A stretch of DNA of 64,000 nt from Echinometra lucunter (GCA_029962745.1 CM057158.1:5698602-5762601), one strand, 5' to 3'; counted from the stretch's first letter, positions 1 through 12,110 are shown. The notes: generated by a model from the sequence alone, not told the origin. Program-made: numbers and translations.

Positions 1-34
1 AGGCCAAACATATTCGACTGTGCAGTAAAAGCAA

Positions 35-419
35 GTGAAAGTAGGAAACGAACATCATGTCATGTTATCCACGACACAACTTGTTGATTTGCATTTTCCG
101 CCTGAGGTTCCCATACATTATGGTCCCATTCAAGGTTCGCCGTAACATCAAGTCAAGGGCGAACTTGTATCAGTAACGTTCAGATGTAATCATTGGAGTG
201 TACTAGAAAGTTAGTAAAAGTTCAGTATGACATGTAATGTTGATAACAGTGGCGATTTCTTGGGGGGGGGGGAGGCACATCAACTATCCCTAGTCCACTT
301 TGAACTGGCTGTGAACTTTTAACTAACTGACATAAGATTCTAGTACTCATTAATAGCATGGAAAAGTGAAAGTGGGAATATAGTCATTTGCATCTTCCGC
401 CCGAGGATCCCATACATTA
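35..419. repeat. 299-bp diverged tandem duplication
   Basis: Two related blocks are visible. The first contains TTTGCATTTTCCGCCTGAGG followed by CCATACATTA ending at 120. The second has TTTGCATCTTCCGCCCGAGG and CCATACATTA ending at 419, so the period is 299 bp. After CATTA the first copy runs on into a segment containing AACATCAAGTCAAGGGCG. In the second copy that same segment appears only after 1314, because a transposon interrupts it. The two copies differ by scattered substitutions and small indels, so the duplication is not recent. Confidence 0.65.
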
Positions 420-1314
420 GGCGCTTTCACACCTACCCGATCAGGAAAAATACCCGTAAATTACGAGAACTTGTTAAGGCCCCAAAATACCCGATAATTG
501 TTCCGCGCTTTCACACCTACCCGAAGTCAGACTTCTTCGGGGTAAGTTCTCGAAGTTACGAGCATGCGCAGAACGATTTATTTTGCAGAAAAGACGAGGC
601 TCGCGCTTTTAAATTCGCTCAGCTAGCTCAGCTCTTGATAGCGCTAGCCAGTTAGCTCGATGCGATCATCGGTACGTTTCTACATATTGATGTACACTTG
701 CAGTCTGATAATCTCTCTTTAGAACTTTCAGTTTATTTTTTATTTCGAGAGGTATCCTCTAACCCGAGGCTGGCAAGTCTTGCAGCGAGCATATCGTAGA
801 TAGATTTCTTTGGCTGGAGGAGGGCACTGCCGTGTACACCTCCTCTCTTCTCCACATCGCTATCAGCGATGATCATAGGATGACATACATGTATTACCAT
901 ATCGATATATCAGAATAAATCATAAATAAAAACACGAAAGGGGAACAGAACTTTACTAAAACAACGACGGGCTAGAAATGGACATAACAAATCTCAAATC
1001 CAGAATGTGCGGGTACACAAAGGATAACGACGTCCAATACGTACACACAGTACAGTACACGGTTCGTGCGCCAGTGCTTGATGGAATAGAAGTTCTCGTA
1101 ATTTGCTTTCACATTACAAAAATCCCCGCGACCTTGGAGAAAGTACTCGTAATTTTGAGAAAGTACCTACTAATTTACGGGTATTTTCTTACGGGGATAT
1201 TACTCGTAATTTGGTTTCACACTGGCAAAATACCTGGTATTTTCTGATCGGGGTAGAATACCCGATCTGAAAATACCAGGTATTTTTCCTGATCGGGTAG
1301 GTGCGAAAGCGCCT
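419..1314. mobile_element. non-autonomous DNA transposon, 896 bp, with terminal inverted repeats
   Basis: The left end begins AGGCGCTTTCACACCTACCC. The reverse complement of the right end matches it over about 36 bp with one mismatch (A to G). Inside the ends are further copies of the same motifs: CGCTTTCACACCTACCCGA again near 513, and CCTGGTATTTTC near 1219 and 1265. The flanks read CATTA on the left and TATTA on the right, compatible with a TA (or ATT) target duplication. The upstream 299-bp repeat copy gives an approximate empty site. The 89-codon frame at 978-1247 lies wholly inside and resembles no transposase, so this is a MITE-like element. TA duplication would suggest Tc1/mariner mobilisation, but this is inference. 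Confidence 0.75.
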
Positions 1315-1800
1315 ATTATCATGATTATGATCACAACCAAGGCTCGGCTAAACATCAAGTCAAGGGCGTACGTTCAGGGTCGAACACTACGATCTACGCT
1401 GTAAAGTTTACAGGTGCGTAGCGGCTAGCGGCGCACGGGGACATGCCCCTCTTTCGATATCTGACAGCACGCTGCGCCAATGAAAATAGATATCATGCTC
1501 TGTGCTTTGCGTGGTATCGTTGTTTAGAACACAAACTAAAATATTGGTGTTTAACCATGATATAACGGTTACTCGCTTTAATTTATCTAGCACTTTGCAG
1601 CAGTAAAGCCTTTCAGTATTTTATTGTTGATTTCATTTATAGTTGGATGAAAACTTAATGTACCATTAGGACGTGTGTTCCCAACTCGAGTTAAAATAAG
1701 GATTACTTACAATGAGATCGCTCTTGTTCGAGAGCGGTACAACATGATTATTTCATTGGAAATGGAAATGGGCTTAAGTTTCAGTGAATTTTTCTCTTTC

Positions 1801-1941
1801 AGGGGAGCGTTTCATGAAGAGTCTTGTCGGTGATTTTCACCGACTAATCTGCTCTCAGCCAATCAGATGCGAGGATTTTCAGTAGCTTATAACAGTTGTC
1901 AGTGAAAATCACTGACAAAACTCTTCATGAAACGCTCCCCT
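1801..1941. mobile_element. palindromic MITE, family A, copy 1
   Basis: The element is flanked by inverted ends AGGGGAGCGTTTCATGAAGA and its complement. Its arms contain GTCGGTGATTTTCACCGAC-like short palindromes. The middle is non-palindromic: it starts CTCAGCCAATCAGATG and ends AGCTTATAACAGTT. It has no coding capacity. Three more copies lie at 26.1, 26.3 and 59.2 kb. The same middle segment also occurs in the family B elements, whose arms are different. Confidence 0.85.
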
Positions 1942-2252
1942 GTTCATGCATGATGTCTGATTCCTTGCATTTTGGATCAAATGATACTGCAAAAGTGTCA
2001 CTATAGATGACACTATACCTCTATGGGTTATGTACAACATGTACGACATCCTTCAACGAGGTGTTTTACCCAGTTTGTCCCTCTCGACGAGTGTGTAATG
2101 AAATTTGTAGCCTACCTGACACGCCTTGGGCTGAGGATAACTCTTAGGAAGAATACCGTGGAGGCAACCCTGGTTAAACATCATTATCATGAATATTCGT
2201 CTTTTCAAAAGCTGGAACGATTATGATTTCGTAGGGCTTTTTGGAACTAATT

Positions 2253-2385
2253 ATGTATTTATGTATTTATTTATTTATTTATTTATTTATTTATCTGCTA
2301 ATTTATTTATTCACTGACTTATTTATTCATTTACTGACTTATTTATTTATTTACTTCCTTATTGATTACTTACTCACTTATCTAC
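2253..2385. repeat. (TTTA)n microsatellite
   Basis: A run of TTTA/TATT units about 130 bp long, with interruptions such as CTGACTTA, which indicate an old, degrading array. It produces a spurious Leu/Ile/Tyr-rich reading frame on the plus strand. Confidence 0.9.
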
Positions 2386-2949
2386 ATGTCTGTATTTGTT
2401 TCCCTTATGTTAGTTCGACTTGGGATGCACTTGCCCCTCTTGTGCTCGCCGGTATCTATGCCCACGGACTCTTAAAATAAAAATCATGAAAATACACCGC
2501 AAATCAGGACAGACTTATGTCTGACATGCTGTATCGATGGTTCGATCCAGTAACCAAGAACATTGATGTAATTTCATCCTTCAGCACACAAAGGACGAAT
2601 CTCATTAGAAACGTCAAGAAACAATGGAACAATTAAATTGCTTGTCGGGTTCACCCGGTGCATAACAACCACTTGTTTTATCCTAATTTGTAACCAGGAA
2701 GTGACAAGACGTAACCACTTGGATTTTTCTCCTCTTTTTCGTTGTTGATACTGGGTAACGCGAAGAAATTGAGTCACACTAATGACCATTGTAAACACCG
2801 TTTACAATACTGATACTGGATGAAATTGGTAAGATTAATTAATTCTTGCACTTTGGCCAAGCAGAGAGCTTTGATTTCAAGCTGTATACAATGAGTGATT
2901 CATCGTACATACGCATGTGCGGGGAAAAGTGACATATCAGAGCTAAAGA

Positions 2950-3260
2950 ACATATGCTCTCTTTCCTTCCCATCTTTCCTCTCTCCCTCCCTCTATCCTT
3001 CTCTCTCTCTCTCTCTCTTTCTCAATCTCTTTCTGTCTGTCCTCTCTCCCTTCCTTTCCATCTCTCCTCTCTCCTTCACTGTCTCCCTATCTCTTTTTAT
3101 CTGTCCTCTTCATCTTCCTCCATCTTTCCTCTTTTTTAAATCCCTCTCTCTCTTACTCCAGTGTACTCATTCCCTGCATCTGTTTCTCCATATCTATCCC
3201 GCTTTATCTACATTATTTTTGTTCTCTCTCTTGAATGTCACTTCTCAACCCACTTTTTAT
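2950..3260. repeat. polypyrimidine (CT-rich) tract
   Basis: About 300 bp of almost pure C/T on the plus strand, with a short CTCTCT core near 3001-3018 and many TCTC, TTCC and CTCC words. It opens several overlapping Ser/Leu/Phe-rich frames, which I do not regard as coding. Confidence 0.8.
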
Positions 3261-3777
3261 CCATCTTTGGATTCCTTCATCCATACTTATCTCCCGCCGT
3301 ATCTTCAGCTCCATTCTGTCGCAGTTCCGGATCTTTCATGCATGCCCCTGCATAATCATTGATCATTATGTACATGGATTGATTCAGGCGGACTGAAACT
3401 GTCATGTTTAAGAACCTGAAACAATCCAGCCTTGACATCACTACTCAATGAATGTAAATTCACCATGCTGATTTCGTGTAAGGTTGCGTTCACACATAGT
3501 ATCTACGATTCAAACTAGCAACTTGACTCAATATTCTATCGGTAGAACAGAGCATTGAAAAGAAGAGGTGCACGTTAAAATAGGTGGGGAAAAATTTACT
3601 CAATGTTAGAAGTAACATGCATGGTTGCTGGATCAAGATTTACCCGACATATTGTACACTGCATTAAATCTATGTCAGTAATCCGCTGGAACATAAACTC
3701 CTGGGATACTACGAATATTATTGTACTCCCTTTACTAGTTCAATGTCTAATTTCAGTACTGCACCCAACGTGATATG

Positions 3778-4205
3778 CTTAGTCCTAAACCTAACCCTAG
3801 GTCTAACATAGAACCCAGTCGCAATCATAGCCTAACCCTAGTCCTAACCTAAAACCCAATCGCAATCCTAGCCTAAGCCAACAACCTAAAACCCATTCGC
3901 AACCCTAACCTAAAACCCAGTTGCAATTGTAGCCTAACCCTAGTCCTAACCTAAAACACATTCGCAACCCTAACCTAAAGCCTAGTCGCAACCTTACCCC
4001 TAATAGTATAGTCCTAACCTAAAGCCCAGTCGCAACCTATACCCCTAATATAGTGCTAACCTAAAGACCCATTCGCAACCCTAACTTTAAAACCCAGTCG
4101 CGCCCTAACACTAATCCTAGACCTAACCTAAGACCCAGTCGCAACTCTAGCCCTAACACTTGTCCTACCTAAAAACCCATTAGCAACCCCTACCCTAACC
4201 CTTTA
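3778..4205. repeat. CCTAA-rich minisatellite, unit about 30-40 bp
   Basis: Repeated phrases are CCTAACCTAAAACCCAGTCG, CGCAACCCTAACC and CCTAGTCCTAAC, in about ten to twelve degenerate units. Each unit combines one or two CCTAA(CCC) words, which resemble the metazoan telomere hexamer complement, with a non-telomeric piece ACCCA(G/T)TCGCAA. It is therefore a higher-order minisatellite and not a simple interstitial telomere tract. Confidence 0.8.
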
Positions 4206-5085
4206 GGAAAGGGATACTCATATATGATATTACATCACTCAGAGAAGAAGGGAAAGTGTACATTGGTGTACAGCCTTAAGAGAGGTCCACTATTAAAGCA
4301 AGAGGTGATAATAAGAATATGACATTGCAGTTTTATAGACCTATACTATTATTTTACATTCCTTAGCCGCAAAAAGCAAGTCACTAAAAAACAAAACAGT
4401 TCCCCTTTGTTGTGTATTTGAAAACATCACCATGACATTGAAAATCATGATTTGGGAAAGTGTTTGTGACATGCTATAGCTGTACAGAATGAGAAAGAAA
4501 AGAAATACATGACGACAGGAATTTGTTTCTTGTGTAATAACTTCTTGGAAATCATTAGAGCAACCCAGAATGAATATACTGCATAAACAGAAAATACTTT
4601 TAGATCTTTTAATGATTTGGCAGGGAATTTATATAACCAACAGACCAAGTGATTAAGAAACCACGAAATTTACATCTTGAGCATTACAAGGATTCTTCTT
4701 ATACATTTAAATGCACCTACTTACGGGAATGCCCATTAGAGGGTGGTAATGAGTATATTAATACGTGTAATGCAACTTCCAAGGATACCCGCATTGACTG
4801 TTTTAAACAATAATTTTCAACGGAAACTGACCACGCCGAAGCCATTACAGTTGCAATGCCTGCATCTTGAAGAATTATGGCTGTCATAAAGCATCAAGTT
4901 ATATGGTTTGTCACTAGTCAATTTTTCTTACTGTCCTTTGGTTTTATGTTTATGTTTTTTACATAGGCTATAACTCCTCACCTAGAGTATGGGCAATTAA
5001 ACTGGACCTTGTTTCGAGGGAATCATAACACTGGTTATTAAGGGACTCATCGCAGGGTTGTGCACACTTTCCCTGTAGAAGAGTT

Positions 5086-5110
5086 TAAAGCGCTATACAA
5101 ATAAATGTTA
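5086..5110 (+). repeat. LINE/SINE 3'-tail-like motif (AAAGCGCTATACAAATAA)
   Basis: AAAGCGCTATACAAATAA resembles the GCGCTATATAAAT terminus found at the 3' end of several animal non-LTR retrotransposons and SINEs. Related motifs appear here near 9560, 33943, 37791 and 55770. About 100 bp upstream I see no recognisable body, so this would be a severely truncated insertion or a chance match. Confidence 0.3.
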
Positions 5111-5182
5111 TTACGCTTATACCGTAGCTAAAGATTGGTAAAGAATTTAATTATGGTGGGGGAAAAAAGACTTTGATCACAG

Positions 5183-5242
5183 TCGTTTCAGTAAGACGGA
5201 CTGGCACGTCTTACTGAAACGATGTGAACGAAGTAAGACGTG
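5183..5242. other. overlapping alternative hairpins
   Basis: Arms TCGTTTCAGTAAGAC (5183-5197) and its exact complement (5208-5222) form a 15-bp stem with a 10-nt loop. The 3' arm region also contains GCACGTCTTAC (5205-5215), which is exactly complementary to GTAAGACGTGC at 5232-5242. The two stems share bases and are mutually exclusive. No gene is recognisable nearby, so no regulatory role can be assigned. Confidence 0.6.
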
Positions 5243-6529
5243 CTAGTTGCAAGACTTTGAGTGGCATACGCATCGTGATCCCAGCTTTTATCCTGCACTG
5301 ATCGATATCACGGGTCGAACTTCAAACCTCTTGGTATTTGCCATTGACAGCTTAATGTTGAAATGGCATTGATAAAACAGTTGCCTTTTTAAAATTATCA
5401 TTAATTATACATAATCAAGCTAATGGATCCAATTTTAGAATAGGTAATGATAAGATATGAATGATAAGTGAATAGTTTCTTTCAAAATCAAGAGGACTAC
5501 TGTTTGTTTATATGATTTAGAATTAAGATATAGATATATTGCCCCATACTGACTCATACATGACATGAATACCGTTTCATATACAGGTAAACAAATCCTT
5601 TGCCAGCATGCTCAGGCTTGTAAAGGCATAATCATTGCAACTACGGTTATGAAGGTGGTATTTGATATTGTAGGAGCGGACAGACATGGGGGGGGGGGTC
5701 GCTTTTTTCTCTAGAGTATGTTAAGAATACCGATGACCCTCTCAGAGTCCAGACTCACTTATACAGTGAGGGATGGTGGACGTGCAAGAGGACTTTCCTG
5801 ACACGATTTTCATTTCTGTATTTTTTTTCCCTCTCCACACTTCCTTTTCTTTAAGCTTTGGGGGGGGGGGCGTGGGACTTCACTTTGTTGCGCTCTTGGA
5901 TCTACCCTAGTATGACATCGTGCATGACTTTTTTCCTCGTCAGAGCAGTGTACACTATCTAATTGGAAATGCCCTTTTTTAAGGGGGGGGGGGGGTTGAG
6001 AAGTGAATATAATATTGCAGTAATGTCCGTGGTTGAGATGACAGGTGTGTGTTGATATTGCCTTCTCTATCAACATGGGTATATTTCGTGATCTATATCA
6101 GAAAAAGGAGTAGACCAGAACTCGTGCATGCGATTTACAGTCACCCCCATCATACGGAACTACCGTGTTTATTTTATAGTTTGCCTGATATTGAAGATGA
6201 GGGAAAGCCCCCGCTACAAGTGCCCCAGAGTGGTTGCAAGGGCGCTGGGAGATCCATTAACTAATTTGGTAGTAACTCTTCTCGGCAGGCACCATTTAAT
6301 GTGGGTTAATTTCCAATGAATTGGAGAGGTGGGAAGAAGGGAGGAGAAAGAAAAAGAGAAAGAGGGAGATGAAGAGGAGAGGAGAGGAACAGCGCTCTCC
6401 ACTCTTTAAAATAACATCATTGATCTAAACTGAACCAGAGAGTAAGCATGGTAAAAAACTTCAAATATCTAGCTCTTTAATTCAGTCACTAACTGGCGTT
6501 ATCAAGCACAGTCAATACAGTCTGAGACT

Positions 6530-6592
6530 GAGATTCGATCCCTGGGACATTGTATAGACTATAACCGTAGAGCCGACCATCTCATAATTATA
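6530..6592 (-). repeat. tRNA-like remnant, possibly a SINE head
   Basis: Read on the minus strand, the segment starts TGAGATGGTCGGCTCTACGG and later has GGGATCGAATCTC, close to a pol III B box (GGTTCGANTCC). The ends TGAGA and TCTCA pair as a short acceptor-like stem. The A-box match is poor and no anticodon arm is convincing, so this is at best a decayed tRNA-derived element. Confidence 0.25.
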
Positions 6593-7800
6593 TACAATCT
6601 ATACTACATAATTATGAAAGCATGAAAACATATTTGTTGAAATTTTGGTCTAAACACTTCAGCTGTTTATCATTTTATTTCGAATAATGAGGGTATTTGA
6701 GAAATAGTCATATTCAGGGTTTTTTTACTACCATGTTATCTCCCGAACTAACATCATAATGCTCACAAAATATTAATGGCCTTTATCAGAACTCACACTC
6801 CTCTGTAAAAAGCATTATCAATGGAACATGGCCGTGAACTAAGAACTTGAATGCATGCACGCTTTTAAATGCAAATGTGCCTTTTTATTTCCCGCATTGG
6901 TAATTATTTTAGGGCACGATCAGACATTGAAGTCGAAAGGTCAAGTGGATGTGAAATTACAGAGCTGATATATATGCATTTTTTACCTTTTTTACCATGG
7001 ACAGTGTCTGAAGGTTATAATCTCTCTTTGGTGGTTGTGATTACTCCAACGTTTATTAAGAATTAAAAACATGGGGGGTGCTAGACGAGGGGTAAAATGG
7101 TGAGGGAGCAAGGAAGAAAGATATGAGAGGCAGGAGAAAAGGAGAGAGAGAACAGAAAGAAAAAGAGAAGGATGAATGATAATGATAATAACAATAATTA
7201 CAAAACAACAACAACAATAATAATGATAATAAAGAGAGAGGGGAAAGAAGGAGATTTTAAAAAGAGACATAATTTTATATTTAACATGTTTAATGAGAAA
7301 TGAGAGGTTGGAAAAAGTGCAACTTTGTTGTTTGCACTGTTCGTTCTTCTTCGTTTTATGCTAATATTAACATGATTAAACACTCCCATTCGCTGTTAGT
7401 GTTGCACTCGTATCCAGATCTTTATTTTTATCCCTATAATCTCCTTCGTCTTCAATTTATTCTTCTAGTTTTCGTCTTAACCCTCGTCTCCTCTTCATCT
7501 TTTTTTTCTTCTCTTTTTGTTCGGGAGAATGATATCGACCCATCTTGGATCCTATTGGGTTAGACAGAATTGGAGCAGAAGGATGTTGATAAAGCTTTGA
7601 ATTTACCGCTCTCTACCTCTTTCTTTCTTCCGTCGACCCGTCCATTTCATGACATGATCGCATCCGGAGCCCGGTATCTTCTCCGTAGCCATGGTAGCGA
7701 TCAGTCTTGGCGGACACTATAATTCCTAGCCATTTTTATGTTTTCAAGCAAAATGACGAGTGTTTAACAGGTGAATCTGGGAATATTTCTTCAAAAACAC

Positions 7801-8380
7801 ATTTTTAGATGTTCCTCGTTATCACTAATACTTGACCACGATCGACTTTCAACTTCAGTTGCTGCTGCATGTAGACTATAAATGTTCAGCAATCAAACCA
7901 TCAATCTCTTTACATCGTATGGTAAAGCAAAACCAAGTGTAATCAAACTATCAACAGTATAGCTGGCGATTTGATAACGATCTCGTGAAAAATTGAGTCG
8001 ACTGTGATGATAGAAAAATAACCATGTAGTCACACCATCGAAACAGACAACAGACTGAACAGAAAAAGTAATACATCATTGTTTTTTCAGAATCAAATTT
8101 TCGATGTTCCTAGTTATCACTAATACTTGACAATGATCGACTTCAACTTCATATGCTGCTGCATGTCGGCTATAATGCTCAGCCCTCGATCTCTTTACAT
8201 TATAACGTGAAGCAAAACCAAGTGTAATCAAACTATTCTACAGTATAGCTGGCGATTTGATAACGATCTCGTGAAAAATTGAGTCGGCTGTGATAATAGG
8301 AAAATAATATTTATCACCATAATACACCAGTTACGCCATCGAGACTGACAAAAGACAGAACAGACGAATAATACATCAAC
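7801..8380. repeat. diverged ~295-bp tandem duplication
   Basis: Two consecutive copies (about 7801-8080 and 8096-8380) share GATGTTCCT(C/A)GTTATCACTA, GCAAAACCAAGTGTAATC, and TAGCTGGCGATTTGATAACG followed by a closely matching ~25-bp extension. Each copy ends in a variant of GAACAGA...AATACATCA. Conservation is highest in the second half of the unit. No open frame spans either copy. Confidence 0.85.
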
Positions 8381-9438
8381 CCCTGTGGAAAAACAGACTC
8401 ACACTACAAATACGAAAGGATAGATTGAAATAGAAACAGGCATCGCATTATGTGATCACGTCTTCAGTACACAACAGTTGAAAAATACGTCTGGTACAAA
8501 AAAGGTCAATAGTGCATGATCCTTTGCCATTGCGATTCCTTTCCCAAATAGGATATAAAAGCATGTTAAGTCAACAAATTCAGGTTAGAAGGTTATATGG
8601 TCAAAGTTAAAGCTTACAGAGATTTGATATTTTTTTTTAATTGAAAGACATAAAATGATGCACGAGTTTAGACTCAGATAGGCAGACTATTAAACATCGC
8701 CATGCCTTTGATGAGGCAACGCTGACCTCTTGCGTTCTGTGCGGGTTTTGTAAAGTCATGTTAACATGGTTAATGGCGTCACAGAAAATCGCATCCTAGA
8801 CAGATGACATGCCAAGATGTGGAGGATGAGTAGCGTTTGCGGAAGAATAGTATAACCAGATAACCGAGAATAGTTATTCAGAACCATGAGATTAGCCTTA
8901 ACTGCGACATTGACAGTGACTGGTTAAAATGACTCGTCATGACTGACAGCTTGTGACATCAACGATGTTCCTCCATGCCTGATGTTGATGATCCACACAA
9001 CAAGAGCAAAGATTTCAGAGAATAAACATCAAGGTCGACATTTGATTTTATGTCTCTCTCTCTTCCATTTACATCCTTTGATCTTGCATTATCCTCTTCT
9101 TTATGGAGTCTTCATATCTCCTCGATGTATGGCTGAAATAGAACATTTATCGGAAGTTTACAGCATTTAGTAGTTGTCTTCAGACAGCAATAGTGATTCT
9201 GCTTATTTTCTATGAGATGTTTCGCCAGGGCCACATCTCAAATGCAGTGGGTTTTCCTTCTTCCTGTTGTGGTCTAACAAATCAACCTTATAGTTTTACA
9301 AAAGTCTATATATACGAATCTTCAAGAAAATATTCATCCTTCAAGTATTTTTTCATATTTACTGAATGTAGTTGTGATCAGCGCTTCGTATACTTTCCTA
9401 AAACCTACTAATATAGCACTCTGAAGATAACGTCAAGA

Positions 9439-9440
9439 TA

Positions 9441-9473
<33 letters not shown>

Positions 9474-9610
9474 CTGCTGCTGATGATGATGATAATAATG
9501 ATAAAACTAACAATATTGATAATGATGATGATAATTATTTATTTCTGTAGGGCATTTTCCATAGGCATGATCAAATGCGCTGGTCCTCGAAAAGCTCTCC
9601 ATGATGACAG
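9439..9610. repeat. (ATG)n microsatellite joined to a retroposon-tail-like segment
   Basis: A (GAT)n run at 9439-9495 continues into an AT-rich stretch, then TTATTTCTGTAGGGCATTTTCC and ...AAATGCGCTGG. This layout, trinucleotide tail next to a T(A)TAG(C/G)GC motif and a GCGCT motif, parallels 33914-33995, where a retroposon 3' tail lies beside GAT repeats. The microsatellite creates a poly-Met reading frame that is not a gene. Confidence 0.5.
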
Positions 9611-9719
9611 GGCATTTAAATGACGCGCAGAATACAATGCTTCAGACATGCGCTGTTAACCCTAGCATGAGGTTTCAGCTGTCCCCTCAAGACAGCTGTC
9701 ATTTTTGGAGACGCAGTCT

Positions 9720-10515
9720 AAGAAATCTCCTGTCGTACATTTAATGTAAGTGGAATACATATTTTAGCATTTGCATTTATTTTTTCAAGGCAGCAGTTAT
9801 ATTTTGAAACTGACAAACGTTCAGGAACCCTCCTTTCTGTTTCATGGAAACAGAATGCATGTTTAACCTCTTTTTATTTGTATTTTTCTAAATCTGCAGT
9901 TAATTTTAGACATAGTAACAAAAACCAACATTTCATAGATACATCACATTGGAGAATAGAGTAACAACTGAAATTTCAGACCTTGCATCAAATTTCAACT
10001 GTATTTGAAACAAATTCAAAGAAATTTCTAACCTGCATTTATCGCATATGCATAGTGCAGTAGATACATGCAGCCTACATTTTCATCAAGTTACAGTTAT
10101 TCCTGAAAGATAAGATTTTAAGAAAACACTTTCCTTACATTTAATGCATGCAGAACGCAATAAAAAGGAAAGCCTTTGCATCGGGTTACGTTTATACTCT
10201 TAAGGCAGCAGTAATATTTTTGTGGTACATCGTTAAAGAAAACCCCTCTTATTATGCGTGCAAACTTCAATACACTTGTTAACCATTGCAGCTGTTTTCA
10301 TTATTTTTCATCAAGAGAGCACTCATAATATTGTTTTGAAGCACAATTAAGAAAACTCTAATATTTATTAGGAAAATGCAATGCAAATTCAATCTTCCGC
10401 ATCGGCTTTCAGTAATATTTTTAAACAGAGTATCAAGAAACCTTTCTTACATTTAACACATGCAGAACACAATACGATTGTTAACCTTTACATCGGGTTG
10501 CATTTCTTTTCTCAA
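9720..10515. repeat. diverged tandem array, unit about 105 bp
   Basis: Related landmarks recur at roughly 9736, 9836, 10030, 10135, 10250, 10366 and 10449. They include (T)TACATTTAATGCATGCAGAA, TTGTTAACCTTTGCATCGGG, AAGGCAGCAGTAATATTTT and AAGAAAACC. The clearest pair is 10135 versus 10449, which share ACATTTAA(T/C)(G/A)CATGCAGAAC and TTT(G/A)CATCGGGTT. Divergence between units is high, so the array is old. There is no coding potential. Confidence 0.6.
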
Positions 10516-11230
10516 GTCAGCTAGCTAGTTACAACCAGCTTGCGGGCGCCACATCAGTATCATTTTCCCACACGCCTCGTCAGTTTCATGGCAATTTTTT
10601 TCCCCTCGTGACACCTCCTACGTCCAAAGCATGCTAATATGTCACTATCCATGTTAAGCATACCGTTTCTCTGAAACACCATCAACCCATGAAAGCCCCA
10701 TAACCTAGTTATGGGAGGTAAAAACTCACGTCTTATTAGGATGGTATATTTTTCTCATCTTTGTTTGGAAGAGCTCCGAAGAGCACTTAGCCCGCAACCT
10801 AATACCTACTTTAGCCGATAGTGGCAAAAATCGATGAAAATTTGCAGGCGGGATTTGTGTTTGTTTGGCTCCATATCCGTAATTGTTCACTCAAACGATG
10901 AAATAGTTTAACTACGACATTTAATACATTGCTATAAGCATGGATGACATATATTGTATACAGGTTGTCATTTTTTGATCTAAGTGATTGTTCTTATACG
11001 TGATCGTATCGTGAAAAGTGACGTCACAAACGGGTTTGTTTGTCAAGATGGCGACGATACAGTATTTCAGTTATCTGTATACGTCTTACACATGTTCATC
11101 TTTCGTGTGCGTTCTCACCTGGGCCGATCTCAAGAAAATAATATCTCAGAAATCTAGTACATTATGTAACTCACTTAAAATGCCTTAATTTATCCATCTT
11201 TAGTCTTTGTAAAATGTAATTTTAATAATG

Positions 11231-12110
11231 GAATGGAAAATGATGTCCCCCTTCTTTTTATTGCGCTCAAGGGTTCCATAATAGGTTTGATTTAAGAACC
11301 AATACTCTTCGACCATTCACGGTTTTATTTAACACCTGCTTGTAATCTCTTCAAATTTGTTATCCATCAGGAGGATCAGGGCCCCGTTTAAAAAAAAACT
11401 TGTTATCAATAACAAGTTGTAATAACTGTTATAAGCTACTGAAATCCTTGCATCTGATTGGGTGAGAGCAAATTTGTGATAGAAATGTGGCAGTTTTATG
11501 AAACGGGGCCCTGAAAAGTGTCTCTATCTTCCGTCACCTTTTTTTTTTTTGGGGGGGGGGGGGGGAGGGGGTCCATGAAAGTCAATGATTGAATGGAAAG
11601 GTGATGCCTTTTTGCGTGGGTGCCAGAGTGTGCTCCAAGAAAATTACCCCCTTTTTAAGAGTTAATTCTAGAGCCGATTTTTCGACCAATTTGTAAACTG
11701 TAAGTGCATATTCTTACCCAATCTGAAAACCATCTCGATAATATGCAAAATATTATTTTCTTCATCGTTTTTCGGTTTCCATGATTTTTAATTTCCATGA
11801 TTAAATGGGAAAGTGATGCTCTCTTTTATGAGCGCTAGAGGACAACGAATCGCACCAAGAATGTCCCGAAGAAAAGATTAATTCAAGAGTTGGTTTAAGA
11901 GCCGATATGCGACTAGTTTTTTTGTTTTTCATTCATATACACTGCAGTTCCGTATCTTTCTTCATCTGTTCTTCGTGTCTTCATGTAATCTAATCCCATG
12001 ATTAAATGGGAAAGTGATGCCCTCTTTCATGGACGCTAGAGGATATCGTATCACCCCTGGAGCATCCTCCCGAAAGAATTCCCCATATTAGCGTTGATTT
12101 GGACGAGTTT
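11231..12110. repeat. diverged tandem array, unit about 200-226 bp, interrupted by a MITE
   Basis: The word (T)GAATGGAAAAGTGATGCC and its variants recur at 11231, 11591, 11802 and 12003, each time followed by C-T-rich sequence, a G(C/A)GC(T/C)(A/C)GAGG segment and AAGAGCCGAT or GATTTAAGA(A/G)CC. Spacing is 211 and 201 bp for the last intervals. The first interval is 360 bp, but it contains a 135-bp MITE and would otherwise be about 226 bp. So four units existed before the insertion. Confidence 0.65.
11378..11512. mobile_element. palindromic MITE, family B, copy 1
   Basis: Inverted ends AGGGCCCCGTTT and AAACGGGGCCCT. The interior has TTGTTATCAATAACAAGTTG and, in the reverse direction, the core that also occurs in family A (AACTGTTATAAGCTACTGAA on this strand). 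The element interrupts the first interval of the surrounding ~200-bp tandem array. A poly(A) stretch of nine replaces part of the usual TTTCATAAAAC arm. The GGGCCC-type ends suggest PIF/Harbinger mobilisation by analogy only. Confidence 0.85.

Noticed and set aside
2530..2550. GGTTCGATCC, a perfect-looking pol III B box
   Set aside because: No A box, D-arm or acceptor stem at a suitable distance.
9441..9623. Poly-Met reading frame
   Set aside because: Produced by an (ATG)n microsatellite.
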